A stretch of 64,000 nucleotides of DNA, from positions 15,336 to 79,335 of the forward strand of contig CACRSC010000069.1 in assembly GCA_902651635.1 (NCBI GenBank), read 5' to 3'. Made by a program: the position numbers and the translations under genes. The stretch comes from Mastigamoeba balamuthi (taxonomy: Eukaryota > Evosea > Mastigamoebida > Mastigamoebidae). How positions within the stretch are numbered: position 1 is the first letter of the stretch; every line of letters starts with the position of its first letter. Below are positions 1-10,339 of this stretch, piece by piece. The notes below the pieces were generated by a model, which ran no database searches, was not told the origin of the DNA, and saw only the letters and a program-made list of their open reading frames with translations.

Positions 1-35
1 GCCGTGTCGGATAGAGTTGGGTGTGGTGCCTCCCA

Positions 36-1610
36 CTATGGGGGGCATCGTGCTGGCGCTGTATCCTGATTGAAGTGTGTGTGAATCCAGTCTCTTACTA
101 TATCGCGTGCTTCCTCAGGGGTCGTGGTACTGGTGCCGTCTTGTCTGGTATAGCTCAGGGGGAGTCCCGGTCCGCGTGGTGTGCGCAGCTCCTTGAGGAA
201 TCTCTTGGGGCTAGTGCATCCCTCCGCCATAGAGAATTCTATGTATTCCTTAATTTGATCCGCCTCCGTCCGGGTTCTGTTTCGGTTAATGCATCGAAGC
301 ATCCACTTTGTGGTGCTCCGCCAGGTTTTATACGCATGTGCGTGGTTGGGTCTATATTGTAGGAGGGGGAGGACTTTGGATTCTATTCGCGCTATACTGT
401 CCGGCGTAGGTACAGTGTGTATGGTTGCGCCTGCTGATTTGCGTATTTCGTGGTATACATCATATGCCCTCATGGCTTTGGTTTTACCTCCATCTATGTT
501 GTGCTGTTTGGTTCCCATGGTCTGCTTCGTGGCTTCGATTGCCCTGCATTGCATCTCATCTATGTCCGCGTCTGGTGATAGTGGGAATCGAAGCAGCGTG
601 TCTTGCCACTCTCGAATCTGTATCGCCCGGGTTTCTGGGTCTGCGGTCTTGGTCCAGGTGTTTACTTGTGGTGGGGGGTTCCACCGTCGGCGCGGTATGT
701 TTTCGGTTAGGGCAATTGTGCAGTATATGGGTGCGTGATCGGAGAGGTCGCCGGTGTTTTTGCCTACCCCACTGTCTCTGAAACGATGGATCATATTACG
801 TGCGCCTATAATGTAGTCTAGTCGGTTGGCGGTGTTTTGTGGGCCTAGGTGCGTGGCTACCATAGTGCCTTGGTGTTTGAGAATATCCGTCATGTTGTGG
901 TTTTCCATGAATCTTTGCATATCGAGCTCCGCTGTTGAGTGGGCCTCCTCAGGGTGGTCCATCCAAGTATTTAGATCCCCTACTAGTATGCTGTTCGTTT
1001 TGTCCTTTGTCTGTGCTTGTATGGTTTGCCAGAGAGCTCGTTGGGCGGGGGACCCTCTGGTTGGGCTATACGCATTGATGATCCTCATCGTCACATTTAG
1101 CTTGAGTGTTCCCACCAGGACATCCTTTCGATCCGTGGTATTAACAGACCAGTACTCCCGCACAGTATTGTGGACGAGAAATCCTACTAGTGTTTTGTTA
1201 CCGACTCGTTGGCCCGTAAAAAGGCTGTAGCCCTCTGTGTTAGCCGCCTGGTTAACCTGCTTCTCATCAACCACGCCCAGTTCCTGCAGGGCTATTATCT
1301 CGGGGGTTGCTCGTTTGGTGCAATTCCTTACAGCCTTAATTAGTAATATGATGGCTCCAAATAGGGTGTTTTGTACGTTCCAGCTGGCTATGGTAATGTT
1401 GGTGTCCATGGCTGCCGCCCCTTGGGCACATAGTAGGAGAGTGACAAGTGTGAGGATTGCATATTGTTGTCGGGGTTGGGCTGTAGCTAGTATGGCTAGA
1501 CTGAATGCGAGGCCCCCTGTGAGGTCATTGTATTTGGTTTGTCGGGGGGGCTCTGGGGGGGTTGCAACCATTGGGGGGGCTGCTTTCATTCGGGGGGCGG
1601 TGTTCGTCAT
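36..1610 (-). CDS. LINE ORF2, endonuclease portion (cut by window edge)
   Basis: The visible 524 residues hold an apparently intact APE-type endonuclease of a non-LTR retrotransposon, which nicks target DNA to prime reverse transcription. Landmarks in order are SWNVQN (Asn78), ALQE (Glu110), AYSP (Tyr181), GDLN (212-214), RLDYI (about 263-267) and SDH (290-292). A hydrophobic stretch at about residues 33-66 lies before the endonuclease, which is odd for this class. The frame stops at 36-38 before any reverse-transcriptase motif. Another frame stays open to the window edge, so a frameshift, and hence a damaged copy, is likely. Start chosen at the first ATG of the frame, 117 bp after the ORF1 stop. 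Confidence 0.85.
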   Translation of the reverse strand: MTNTAPRMKAAPPMVATPPEPPRQTKYNDLTGGLAFSLAILATAQPRQQYAILTLVTLLLCAQGAAAMDTNITIASWNVQNTLFGAIILLIKAVRNCTKRATPEIIALQELGVVDEKQVNQAANTEGYSLFTGQRVGNKTLVGFLVHNTVREYWSVNTTDRKDVLVGTLKLNVTMRIINAYSPTRGSPAQRALWQTIQAQTKDKTNSILVGDLNTWMDHPEEAHSTAELDMQRFMENHNMTDILKHQGTMVATHLGPQNTANRLDYIIGARNMIHRFRDSGVGKNTGDLSDHAPIYCTIALTENIPRRRWNPPPQVNTWTKTADPETRAIQIREWQDTLLRFPLSPDADIDEMQCRAIEATKQTMGTKQHNIDGGKTKAMRAYDVYHEIRKSAGATIHTVPTPDSIARIESKVLPLLQYRPNHAHAYKTWRSTTKWMLRCINRNRTRTEADQIKEYIEFSMAEGCTSPKRFLKELRTPRGPGLPLSYTRQDGTSTTTPEEARDIVRDWIHTHFNQDTAPARCPP

Positions 1611-1727
1611 GGTGGTTGTGCTCCTTGAGGGGCGGCGTGGTCTTGGGTCGCTGTGTCCTACCGTCTGGTGGTCTTCTCCCGTTATTCTGTTGGTGGGCCG
1701 TGCCTTCTGCGCCTGTTCCTGCTTGCT

Positions 1728-3833
1728 TCACGTTCGTCTGTATAATTGTGTGGTGCAGTCAGTGGGTCTGTGCGTATCGGCTTTTGCCGTACCCTGGGGG
1801 TATGCGATGGCTTCGGGGTAGCCCGGTATGCGAATGTTGGCGGTTTCGTTGATCGGGGGCCATGCGTGCACGAGGAAGACTTCTCCTCTCAGGTTCATGC
1901 CTGTCCGGGTGATGTCGTATGGGCGGTCGGCAAAGGCGCGGTTTATAGCGTTGCACGGCGAGGCTCCCAGGCGGGTGCGGGCATTGAGTTCTACCTTCCA
2001 CAGTTCGCCGGGGTACAGTTTGTTCTGGTACGCGGCCACTGTGTGCACCGAGGCTCTCGGGTCATTGTTGGTTTGGCGGACCAGCTGGAGGATCGTTTTC
2101 CTATCGGTGAATGTCACCGCCCAACCGTTGGCCTGCGGTTCGATGCCGATGATGTGGGCTTTGGCCGGTTGGGCCCATGCATCTGCGAGCTCTCTTGGGC
2201 AGGGTTTGCGCTTGTCGGCGTGCAGCACATATACCGTGAAGGGGATTTTTGCCTCCGTGAGGACCCATAACCTGGTAGCAGCAGAGAAACCCTCCGTCCT
2301 TTGCACCGACTTGATTTCTTGGCATTTACGGTATACCGCCGTGTTGGGGGCCGGGAACATAATGCTGTTTTTACCGATGTATTTCACGAAGGCTGAATTC
2401 GCAGTGACGTTGATTTTGTATGTTTCGCGGAACAGGTCTAGGAGTTCCATTCCCGCCGCTGCTACCTGTTGTGCTTCGGTCTCCGTCAGCTTGGCACCTG
2501 CCACGAGGGTGATCGCTTCCTTCATCTCTGTCTCGTACGCGGCGTCCTCTACTGCTCTAGGCGGTGCTGCGGGTTCGCCGGATTGGCTGTCGATAGACCT
2601 CGGGCTTGGGGTTGGGTCAGCGTAGCGGTCTTCGCAGGTGGGGTTGTGCGTGGCGGCTTGCCCCCAGGTTGCGGTTGTCTTGGTCGGCCATGGCGCTGCT
2701 GTGGACTGGAGGCTCGTGGACAAGGGTTGGTCTTTTCCCGGGGCAGGGCTCGGTTGGGTTCCCGCTGGCTGCATTCGTTGCGCCAGCTGTGCCCAGCTGT
2801 ATGCCGTCTGCGGCCGGCTCTTGGGTGCTCTAGCCTTCTCCCTGAGGTCGATGTCTGCGCTGTCCGTCGACGAGGTGAAGTGGGCCACCAGGGCGGTTTC
2901 GTCCAGGCAGGTTAGCTCTGCGAGCTTCTGTTTGCGGGGTTCATCCGTCTCGATCAGCATGCGCGCTTGGATAAGGGCCAGGAGAGTCTCCACGTCTATC
3001 GGGTCTTTCGCGGGGCTTGGGGCTGGGGCGTTGTCCTCTGCGGACATGCTACCGGCTATGGGCTTTTGTTTCTCGGTGTCGCTATCCGTTTGCATGCGGT
3101 CGATGTCTTCGGGGGCCGTGTCTTCGCGTTGGCGTTTAGACGGTGGGGGGGCGCCGATGGACGCTGGGGGGTCGATGGGTGGAGTCTCCTCCATGCTTCG
3201 GCTTGTTTGTTGTGCTGAGTCGTCGTTTGCGTATTTTGCCGCCGTTTTGTGGTGCGTATTCTTCAGTATTTCCCGGTGTGGACTGGGAAATTTCGCCGAA
3301 AAGGCGTCGGGGCTGAAAGGGGTCGGCGGTGGACCCGCGCTGTGGTCCTGTGGTAGTGCCGGCTGCGGGTCGTGGACTGCATCTGCGCTACGGTTTGGTG
3401 GGGTGGGGCTCTCGCCGTTGGGGATCATAGGTAGCGGGCGGGGTTTGGCTTTCGGTATGGGGCTTTTGGTTTCGGGGGATGTCACTGTTGATGTCTGGTT
3501 TTGGGCACCGCGGGTCATCACTCCGCATGCCGTGGGCGTGCCCAGCCCGGGGGGGTGTTTGTGGGCGTGTGTGTGGGGTGTGGGGGGGAGGCGGGAGTAG
3601 TTACCTGCCCTGATTGGCGTCGTGGTCCCGGTCCCCGGGGGCGCCGTGTGGCACCTTGGGGGTAGGGTGAGTGCCGCCGTGGTGAGGACCACGAGTGCCA
3701 GGCCTAGGATCTGCCAGGTCGCTGATGCCGGGGGCCGGGACCGCCGCGCCGTGCAGCGGTGCCCGTGGTGCGCCATTGAGATTCGCGCGGGGGGTCTTAA
3801 TCCATCGGGGGAGAAAAAAGACTCTCTTCTCAT
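1728..3833 (-). CDS. LINE ORF1, proline/serine/threonine-rich protein
   Basis: A 701-residue ORF directly upstream of ORF2 on the same strand. Residues 1-60 contain a basic patch and then a hydrophobic segment (LGLALVVLTTAALTL). Residues 80-400 are rich in Pro, Ser and Thr and look disordered. Residues 400-650 are more globular and may be the nucleic-acid-binding part, but I see no CCHC knuckle and no clear coiled coil. Position and the shared strand are the main reasons to call it ORF1. It is uninterrupted, which suggests a fairly recent copy. The start could be internal (another Met lies at residue 20). Confidence 0.7.
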   Translation of the reverse strand: MRRESFFSPDGLRPPARISMAHHGHRCTARRSRPPASATWQILGLALVVLTTAALTLPPRCHTAPPGTGTTTPIRAGNYSRLPPTPHTHAHKHPPGLGTPTACGVMTRGAQNQTSTVTSPETKSPIPKAKPRPLPMIPNGESPTPPNRSADAVHDPQPALPQDHSAGPPPTPFSPDAFSAKFPSPHREILKNTHHKTAAKYANDDSAQQTSRSMEETPPIDPPASIGAPPPSKRQREDTAPEDIDRMQTDSDTEKQKPIAGSMSAEDNAPAPSPAKDPIDVETLLALIQARMLIETDEPRKQKLAELTCLDETALVAHFTSSTDSADIDLREKARAPKSRPQTAYSWAQLAQRMQPAGTQPSPAPGKDQPLSTSLQSTAAPWPTKTTATWGQAATHNPTCEDRYADPTPSPRSIDSQSGEPAAPPRAVEDAAYETEMKEAITLVAGAKLTETEAQQVAAAGMELLDLFRETYKINVTANSAFVKYIGKNSIMFPAPNTAVYRKCQEIKSVQRTEGFSAATRLWVLTEAKIPFTVYVLHADKRKPCPRELADAWAQPAKAHIIGIEPQANGWAVTFTDRKTILQLVRQTNNDPRASVHTVAAYQNKLYPGELWKVELNARTRLGASPCNAINRAFADRPYDITRTGMNLRGEVFLVHAWPPINETANIRIPGYPEAIAYPQGTAKADTHRPTDCTTQLYRRT

Positions 3834-4104
3834 TATCTTCTCATAGCATTTCTAATTTAACTGCGGTTCTTCAGTCACACCAAATTGCCTTTCAAATCCC
3901 AAATGGCCAGGCTCTCAGCTAAAACCGTGCACTGTGGCAGCTGTGGCAGAAAGCTAGGCAGGAGTGCCCACAAGATAACAGCAGAAACTCTTCATACACA
4001 GGTAAGCTAAAAATAGTATCCAATACTGTTTTGATATTAAACAATTGATAGTATTTCATTTTTGTTTTTTATAAAAAATTTATCTGATTTTTAGTGTTAC
4101 TGTA

Positions 4105-4360
4105 GCGACACTTTTCAACTGTCGCTTTTGCGACACTTCCAACTGTCGCTTTCGTGACACTTTCATCTGTCGCTTTCGTGACACTTTTCAACTGTTGCTT
4201 TCACGACACTTTCATTTGTCACTTTCGCAACACTTTTCAACTGTCACTTTCGCGACACTTTCATTTGTTGCTTTTGCGACACTTTTCAACTGTCGCTTTA
4301 GCGACACTTTCATCTGTCGCTTTAGCAACACTTTTCAACTGTCACTTTTATGACATTGTT
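4105..4360. repeat. Tandem array of 24-25 bp units with internal palindromes
   Basis: About ten to eleven units follow each other, alternating between a form with CACTTTTCAACTG and one with CACTTTCATCTG. Each is joined by a small palindrome of the kind TGTCGCTTTTGCGACA (16 nt). Single-base differences (GTCGC, GTCAC, GTTGC) show the array has aged. It sits in AT-rich DNA between the LINE and the piggyBac transposase region and may be a subterminal array of that transposon. Confidence 0.8.
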
Positions 4361-4389
4361 CTTCAGTAGCTACTCTGATTCTATCACTT

Positions 4390-6205
4390 TTTCAGGGGTG
4401 GTCCAACCACAACAACTTTGTTGGAACTGCTGCTTCACATGTTCAGGATGGGATTCAAGGACATCCAATCAACATACCAGCTACTTGTATGACTACACTG
4501 CTGTTCTTCATGCTATTCTTCACTCAATCCTTTCTGACTCTAATCTGTGAGTTTACCAATCAACAAGTCCTGGAAAAACTGGCATCGACAACAAATCCCC
4601 CAATGCTCAGTCATCCTGGATGCTAGACTGCTATTGATTGGCAGGAGCTTCTTGGCTTTATAGCTATTGTTCTGTATAGTAGGCATTATAATCTATCACT
4701 GCATAAGCTGTGGAGCAGGGGACAGGGTATTGATTGTATAAAGTGCAGTATGTCACAGCAGCAGTTTGTGGATATAAAAATAATATGCACTTTGCTCCAA
4801 CCAGATCTGCAAGCGATGACAGCAAGGATTATCTTTTGAGACCCCTACTTCTGATGTTCAACAATGCTGCTAAGATGTTCTGGATTCCTGGTCAGCACAA
4901 CACCATTGATGATACAATATGCAGTCATAAAAACAGATGTGCTCTTTACTCTTATGGTGGCCGAGGAAAACCGCATCCAAATGGAAATATCTTGGACATA
5001 CTCGTTAATGAAAACTACATCTGGCACATCTCGCTCAGGGGTGTAGATGAAAAACCCCAAGGGCAGGTAATCTGCAAATAGTTATTCCTTCTCAACACTA
5101 TCAGGTTCTTCTACACAGAACTCAGTCCTTGTGCCTGACTCTTCCTCCACGTCCTGGCTATCTCCTGTGCATAGATCAGGGCTACTCCACATGGGAGACT
5201 GCCCAATGGCTTCATGCAAATGACTGGGGATTCACTATTTCCATGACAGCCAGGTCTCCTTCCTGGCTCTGGGCTAATGGGCTGTGCTCTCCCAAGCTCA
5301 AGCAGGACGAAATGCGATTTTCCGTCTCCCCTGATGGTTCCTTGGCTGCTCTGGCCTGGAGAGACAATGGCGAAGTCCATCTTCTCACAAACCTGATTCC
5401 TCCTGATTCTGTTTGTCTCTGTCTCACCAGACCCAAGAAGAGGGGAACCTCTTACGAAAAGCAGTGGAAAGAGGTCTCTGCCATAGCAGAGTGGTACAGG
5501 AGTGAATACCATGCTGTTGATGCTGTTAATGCCAGGTCTGGCTTACTTCACTCCCGTCACTACAGGCAGCTCAAGTGGACTATGCCTAACTTCCACCTTA
5601 TTGTTATGCTGTGTAACCAGAATGCTTATCATCTCTACTGCATGCAAAACAAAAGTGAGGTATCAATGGATGCCTTCACAGATGCTTTTGTACATGACGC
5701 TCTATTTCAAATGGTTCAGCACACACACTACTATTACAAGCCATCATTCAGCTCCTCTATTCCCTCAGATGCCCAGTTGGGCCATGCATGTCACACAATC
5801 TGCCATGTCTCCTCTTCCCGTTACTGCTCCTATTGCTGGTTCACAAAGAGAAAGAGGTCTTCAAGCAACTACCTATGCACCAAATGCAGGCTGATGCTTC
5901 ATAAGAAATGTGTGTTACTTCACAACACCACACACTGGTCAGGGACAGCAAGACTTGCACTGCAAAAATCAAAAGTCAGATTGTTCAAGAGAAAAACAAA
6001 GTTGGTAGTGCCAGCTGTTCCTGTGACAGACACCATCATCACACCCAGAAACACGAAAAGCAGAGGCTTTGGTGGTCGCTCTGTAATTACATCTTCTTCC
6101 ACCAAGTCCTCCACCATCCTGTCATCTTTTTCAGCAGCTAGGCCTCCTCTTGCTCAAGTTCACTTGCCTGCATCATTCAGAAGAGCTAACCTGCCCTATA
6201 ACCAT
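4390..6205 (+). mobile_element. piggyBac-like DNA transposon, damaged
   Basis: This AT-rich segment (about 40-45 % GC against 65 % around it) encodes a recognisable piggyBac transposase. The right boundary is sharp: at about 6208 the sequence becomes exon 1 of an RW family gene, whose 5' half is missing. No terminal inverted repeat or flanking TTAA pair could be recognised. The left boundary is a guess, and the repeat array at 4105-4360 may belong to the element. Confidence 0.7.
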
Positions 6206-6232
6206 AACAATTGCTGCACGCCGGCGCGCTAG
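4734..6232 (+). pseudogene. piggyBac transposase
   Basis: DDE/D transposase of the piggyBac superfamily (cut and paste at TTAA). The three catalytic aspartates are recognisable by context: TIDDT at about 4911-4925, LCIDQGYST at about 5164-5190, and EYHAVDAVN at about 5503-5529. The region upstream of the first Asp, DWQELLGF at about 4640-4663, is the conserved N-terminal helix, in another frame. A Cys-rich C-terminal domain (CSYCW, CTKCR, HKKC, about 5827-5919) follows. A frameshift near 4780-4800 separates the N-terminal part. Frame also changes at 5067-5104, where a 38-nt GTAATC...ATCAG segment behaves as a phase-0 intron. So the copy is broken at the N-terminal end but its catalytic part is nearly whole. 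Confidence 0.8.
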
Positions 6233-6838
6233 TGCTGGCGGTGGAGGTCCGGGACGTGCTGATCTGCAGCGAGCAGTTCTCCGTCTTTGCGCGGAGGCCC
6301 GGAAGGCAGCAGAAGAGGAAAAAGACGGCATCGACCCCCTCGGCCCTCAGCGCCGCCTGGTCGCCCATCAGCAGCATCGATACGCCTCTGGTAGACGACA
6401 TCGTCCGGACAGAGCTCTCTGCGCGTATGCGCCCCTGCGGTCTGCGCAGCACTCGGAGTGCTAACGCCCCCAGCAGGTCTGTTCGTCGAGGTCGAAGTGT
6501 GGCGGCCTCTGCCAAACCCCGGCCTGCCCCCGATCGCTGCAGCGCTCATTCCTGGATTTGCCGCTGTCTTGGCGCGCGTGCCGGGCTTCGTGATGCAGAA
6601 AAGCTCCGTTTCTGCTGGTGCTGGCCCCCGTTTTTCGCCCCTGCTGAGAGAGAAGAAACTGACAGAGTGCCCGGGGGTGTCAACAGATCTGGTGATCATG
6701 GTGAGGGCGTACCGCACAGAGGAGGACGCTGCGTTGGGCTCGGACGTGTGCGCGAGGTACAGGAGAAACGTCATTCCCAACGCTGTCAACCGGGACGTCG
6801 AGAGTCTCTGGGAGCTGGTAGCCCGTAAGAATAACTAA
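6208..6838 (+). pseudogene. RW family copy A, 5'-truncated
   Basis: The 3' half of an RW family gene (see copy C for the full form). Exon 1 starts abruptly at the piggyBac junction, inside the segment that reads VLAVEVRDV then SEQFSVFARRPGRQQKRKK, and runs to 6424. Intron 1 is 6425-6476 (GTATGC...GCAG), exon 2 is 6477-6617 (141 nt, as in other copies), intron 2 is 6618-6686 and exon 3 is 6687-6838, ending in TAA. Exons 2 and 3 are open and well conserved (VEVWRPL, IMVRAYRTEEDA, RYRRNVIPNAVN). The lost 5' half means it cannot make the full protein from this locus unless it lies across the transposon. Confidence 0.8.
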
Positions 6839-7376
6839 CTGGTAGTATGTCGGCTTGTGTCTTCTTCCGCTGTCTTTCATTTACTTGTTGTGACTCTCCA
6901 GTGCAGAGTGCGAACTGGTGGCCTCGAGAGTGCACGGTGGTGCTCCGGCACTCGCCATCTGTCTTTGCTGAATGTCTGTTGTGTTACCGTTTGTCCTCCT
7001 CCATTGCGCCTGACACACCTCTGAGACACGAGTTCGAGCTCATGAGTTCATGTTATGTTGACTCCAAGAGTCTCAAGTGAGTGGGGGGTGGTACTGAAGT
7101 TAGAGGCGCTGGCCGGCGTATCCACATGGGAACCATCTGCACCACTTCCGCGGAGCCACTGCAAACACGCCTGCTGAGTTCGGGGAGGGCTGTGTTGCTC
7201 CCTGTTGTTATGTCGCTCTTCTGGCCAGCAGTAGAAGTCTCCATTACGCATGTAGCGAATTTCTTCTCAAATCCCACTCTCGATCGGGAAGGCCAAGTCT
7301 GCCGAGATGAACCAAATGGCCCACTTCGATTTTTGTCAGGAAACCAAGTCTGTAAATTGCTGTGCTGCACCCGCAC

Positions 7377-8419
7377 ATGTCCACGCGCACCGAGCGCATA
7401 TTCGCAGCGTTCCAGGGCCCCGTGCTCAGCGTCGGCACAGCGGTCGTGCACATGTTCCGCTCGTACACGGCGGAGCTGCTGCTCCCCCGTCGCTGGCGCC
7501 TCGCCCTCGGCCTCAGCACCGAGGGCGTCCTGGCAGCCCTGCAGAAAGCCGCCGTCCGCGCAGACGCCTCGGCCCTGTCGCCCCCGCTGCGCTGCGAGCT
7601 CTGCGGGGAAGTGCTGACCGTCTCCGACCCGCGGGTGTTCGTAGACTCGCTCCCAGGCGACCTCGAGAGCTTCTGCGCCACCCTGCGGTCGCACTGCACA
7701 TCCTCCAGGCGCCACCTGCGCGTCAGCGGTGGGCTTGTGCTGACCGTCGACGTCGGGGACGCGCTGGTCTGCAGCGAGCAGTTTTCCGTCTTTGCGCGGA
7801 GGCCCGGAAGGCAGCAGAGAAGGAAGAAGAGCGCCGATGGCAAAATGACCGAGCAGACATCGAGCATCACCAGCTCCCCGCCGACGGCCACGCCAGCCGC
7901 GCCCACGCTGCTAGAAAACGTCACCGACGTTGTATGCGCCGTACCGACATCGATGCTGCCCCCGCGTGAGTTTGGCCCCCGCGAGTTCCAGTGCAGCTAA
8001 TTGCCCGCGGCAGGCCTGATCGTTGTCGTGGAGGTGCGGAGGCCACAGCCGGTCCAAGACCTGCCCCCGACCGCTGCCCTGCTTATTCCGGGCATCGCTG
8101 CCGCGCTGGGAGTCGTGCCGGGCTTCTTGCTGCAGAAGTGCTCAGCCACAAGAGGTGCGCATTCCCGTTGATACGCAAAAGACACTGTGCCCACAGCACC
8201 CCAGAGCTGTCGATATTCGTGAGGGCGTACCGAACACCAGAGGACGCTGCGTGGGGCGCAGACATCTGCGCGAAGTACGCGAGCAACGATATCACAAACG
8301 CGCGACACCAACAGCTTCTCGCTGCTGCTCTCTCGGATGAACAACTGGTAGCCCCAACTGATTGCTGCCCTCGTGAAGAGGTTCGCGCAGAGGGCGCGCG
8401 CAATGTGATGCCCAACTAA
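7377..8419 (+). CDS. RW family copy B (altered C-terminus)
   Basis: Three-exon RW family gene: exon 1 7377-7965 beginning MSTRTERIFAAFQGPV, intron GTGAGT...GGCAG, exon 2 8014-8154 (141 nt), intron GTGCGC...CCAG, exon 3 from 8205. The model gives 314 residues. Cys pairs are kept (RCELC and SFCATLRSHC), as is the FSVFARRPGRQQ segment. Exon 3 starts well (IFVRAYRTPEDAAWG) but then leaves the family frame. The usual Asn-Trp-stop end is visible in another frame at about 8339-8347, so translation runs on to 8419. This suggests recent damage or drift. Function unknown. Confidence 0.7.
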
Positions 8420-9150
8420 TTGGAATGGCTTTCCAGTTCGTGGTGTGCACAGCGGGCGTGCTTATGCCAATTTTTCAGGGGTTTTGTTGTCCTCGTAGTC
8501 CAAGTTAATGCGAGCCGTGGGGCCCCCCAGAGGGTCGGGAAGCAGAAGTGCGCATGTTGAAATGAGGAGCGGAGGTAACCAGAGGCGGCATGCGAATCAC
8601 TGCAGGTGAGTGCAATGTTGAATGTGAATACGTGTAGTAGTTGATTAGATGGAGTGTGGCAAAATGATGAAAGGAGTGTTGATTGTGTGCGACAGTGTGC
8701 CTAGGTGCTCAAGGGTGATGTCGCGGAGCAGCTGCAGGCCAGCCAGGAACAGAGGGCTGTCCCTACCCAGACGCGGGTGAAACGCCCCGCAGGCAGCTAG
8801 GACCTGCCTGTGCACGGGAGACTCTTTCTCTGTTCTGGACTGCATGGCAGCTGGTGTTCGTGAGATGCGCAGAGGCCCTTGGAACGGGTGAGGGAAAAAA
8901 ATCTCTGATTGTGTCCCTTCAAGTGATCTTGTGGTGAGGCGGTGTTTTTTGTGTGTGTGTGTCCATTGTAATCAGGGAGGTGATAGACACGAGGACAAAA
9001 ACGAAGTGATATGCGAAATCTGTTCGAGTACGGCAGACTCTTTACAATACAGCAGGCCTACTGCTGTGCGCCGACCCTGTTGGAGCACACGGCTCCGTTT
9101 CACGCTAAAACACACACACACATCTATTACATTGTATAATCAGGCACATC
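8420..9150. other. No gene seen
   Basis: I see no supported coding region, RNA gene or repeat here. The short ORFs lack homology by eye and codon bias resembling neighbouring genes. Simple CA-rich stretches lie near 8945-8960 and 9110-9122. Confidence 0.5.
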
Positions 9151-9194
9151 AATCAGGCCCGCCATGCACTGGACAACGTTTCAGGACGTGGTGC

Positions 9195-9290
9195 CATGCA
9201 GATGCTGATGCTGCCCCCACGTGAGCTTGGCCCCCGGGAGTACCAGTGCAGCTCATTGCCCACGACAGGCATGATCTTTGTCAGCGAGTA
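9195..9290 (+). pseudogene. RW family scrap (exon 1 end, intron 1, exon 2 start)
   Basis: About 95 nt closely match copy B around its first intron: GATGCTGCCCCC, then GTGAGC, GGGAGTACCAGTGCAGC, and CAGGCATGATC where copy B has CAGGCCTGATC. It carries exon 1 end, intron and exon 2 start together, so it is a DNA-level duplicate fragment and not a retrocopy. Confidence 0.7.
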
Positions 9291-9295
9291 ACCAT

Positions 9296-9548
9296 CGTTA
9301 CTTCTGGAGTAGAAGGCAATGTTACGTTGATCTGAGCACCTCGAGCTTGGCATTAATTGATGACGAAATTGTCGTGGGTCCATGAAGGCCAGCCTGTAGT
9401 TATTCCTGATTCTAATGTGGGAGCCCTCATCCGGTAGCATATCGAAAATTGGGCCCCAGCAAAGGTCCTTCAGCTGTAACAAATTCGGGTGCACCTCAGA
9501 CACAGGAAAGTTGCACGATTCGTGAAACCAGCTGTCCGCCTCCGACAA
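9296..9548 (-). other. Open frame of unknown nature
   Basis: A minus-strand frame reading NFPVSEVHPNLLQLKDL and then NNYRLAFMDPRQFRHQL has protein-like composition and lower GC than the host exons. It could be a fragment of an unrecognised gene or mobile element. I recognise no family and see no convincing start, so no function is proposed. Confidence 0.25.
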
Positions 9549-10339
9549 CCGTTTTCAATACACCGCGTCAAAGACTCCCTACACCTGAATAGTCTTCTCC
9601 TACCCCTTTAAAGAGTTGATCATGACCATCGCCTTTACCATGTGCTTTTTGCTTAAGGAAGCAAAGGTTCACAACAGGTTTTTTCAGTTGTGTGCGGGCA
9701 TGTGTGGGTGTGTTTGATTTGTAGTAATCGTTCAAGCAACCCTCAGTGGACGGATTGTACAGGCGAGCTGCCAAAGTGACGAATGGTGATCTTATTCCTT
9801 GTAACGTGGCCCTGTGCACCCGGGGGTACTACTTCACGCGGCTGCTACGTAGGCAATATCAATGGTGGATTATCCAGGCTATCAATGAACATCAATGGCG
9901 ATAGCATTTCCACAGAGGTCCACGCACGCCCCCATTCAAAAGTCTCATGTGCTCAGTGTCTCTCCCACATGGCCTCAAGGCCTGTCTCTCTCATAAGCCA
10001 CTTTTTCATGTGTCCTTATCTCCGCAGAGCCTCTTCACGCAAATCCCGGCAGCTCTGCGAAGTCCGAGCAGCACCTCAGCACAGAAGCACGACTGTTCTC
10101 GCTGCCATGTGGATCGCCAGCGCTGCGCGGTAGGCAGAGACGGGCCCGGAAAGAACCCACCGCACTATTCCGAGTGACAGCACCCACTCTCGTGCCTGTA
10201 GCCAACAGCGAGGCTGCTAACGCCACGCCACAGCCTCTGGAGGATCTATCTCCACCGCGCATGTGCAGTTCCCACTGCGCTGTCTGTGGGTACTGGACAT
10301 GCATACAGCAGACTGCAAAGTCAAATTGCGAAAGGGGGT
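9549..10339. other. No gene seen
   Basis: Mixed-composition spacer. The open frames (for example 9783-10133 and 10035-10379) have no family resemblance and no host-like exon structure. Confidence 0.45.

Larger units (their letters stand above)
1..3850 (-). mobile_element. Non-LTR retrotransposon (LINE), 5' part
   Basis: Two consecutive long minus-strand ORFs fill this stretch: a proline-rich ORF1 (1728-3833) and an ORF2 (from 1610) that begins with an exonuclease-endonuclease-phosphatase type endonuclease. This ORF1-ORF2 layout is typical of LINEs with an apurinic-type endonuclease. The reverse transcriptase should lie beyond position 1, so only the 5' half is present. The 5' end is placed near 3850, where the GC-rich sequence changes abruptly to AT-rich DNA. 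No target-site duplication could be recognised. Confidence 0.85.

Noticed and set aside
4105-4360. CRISPR array
   Set aside because: Units are contiguous with no unique spacers, and the genome is eukaryotic.
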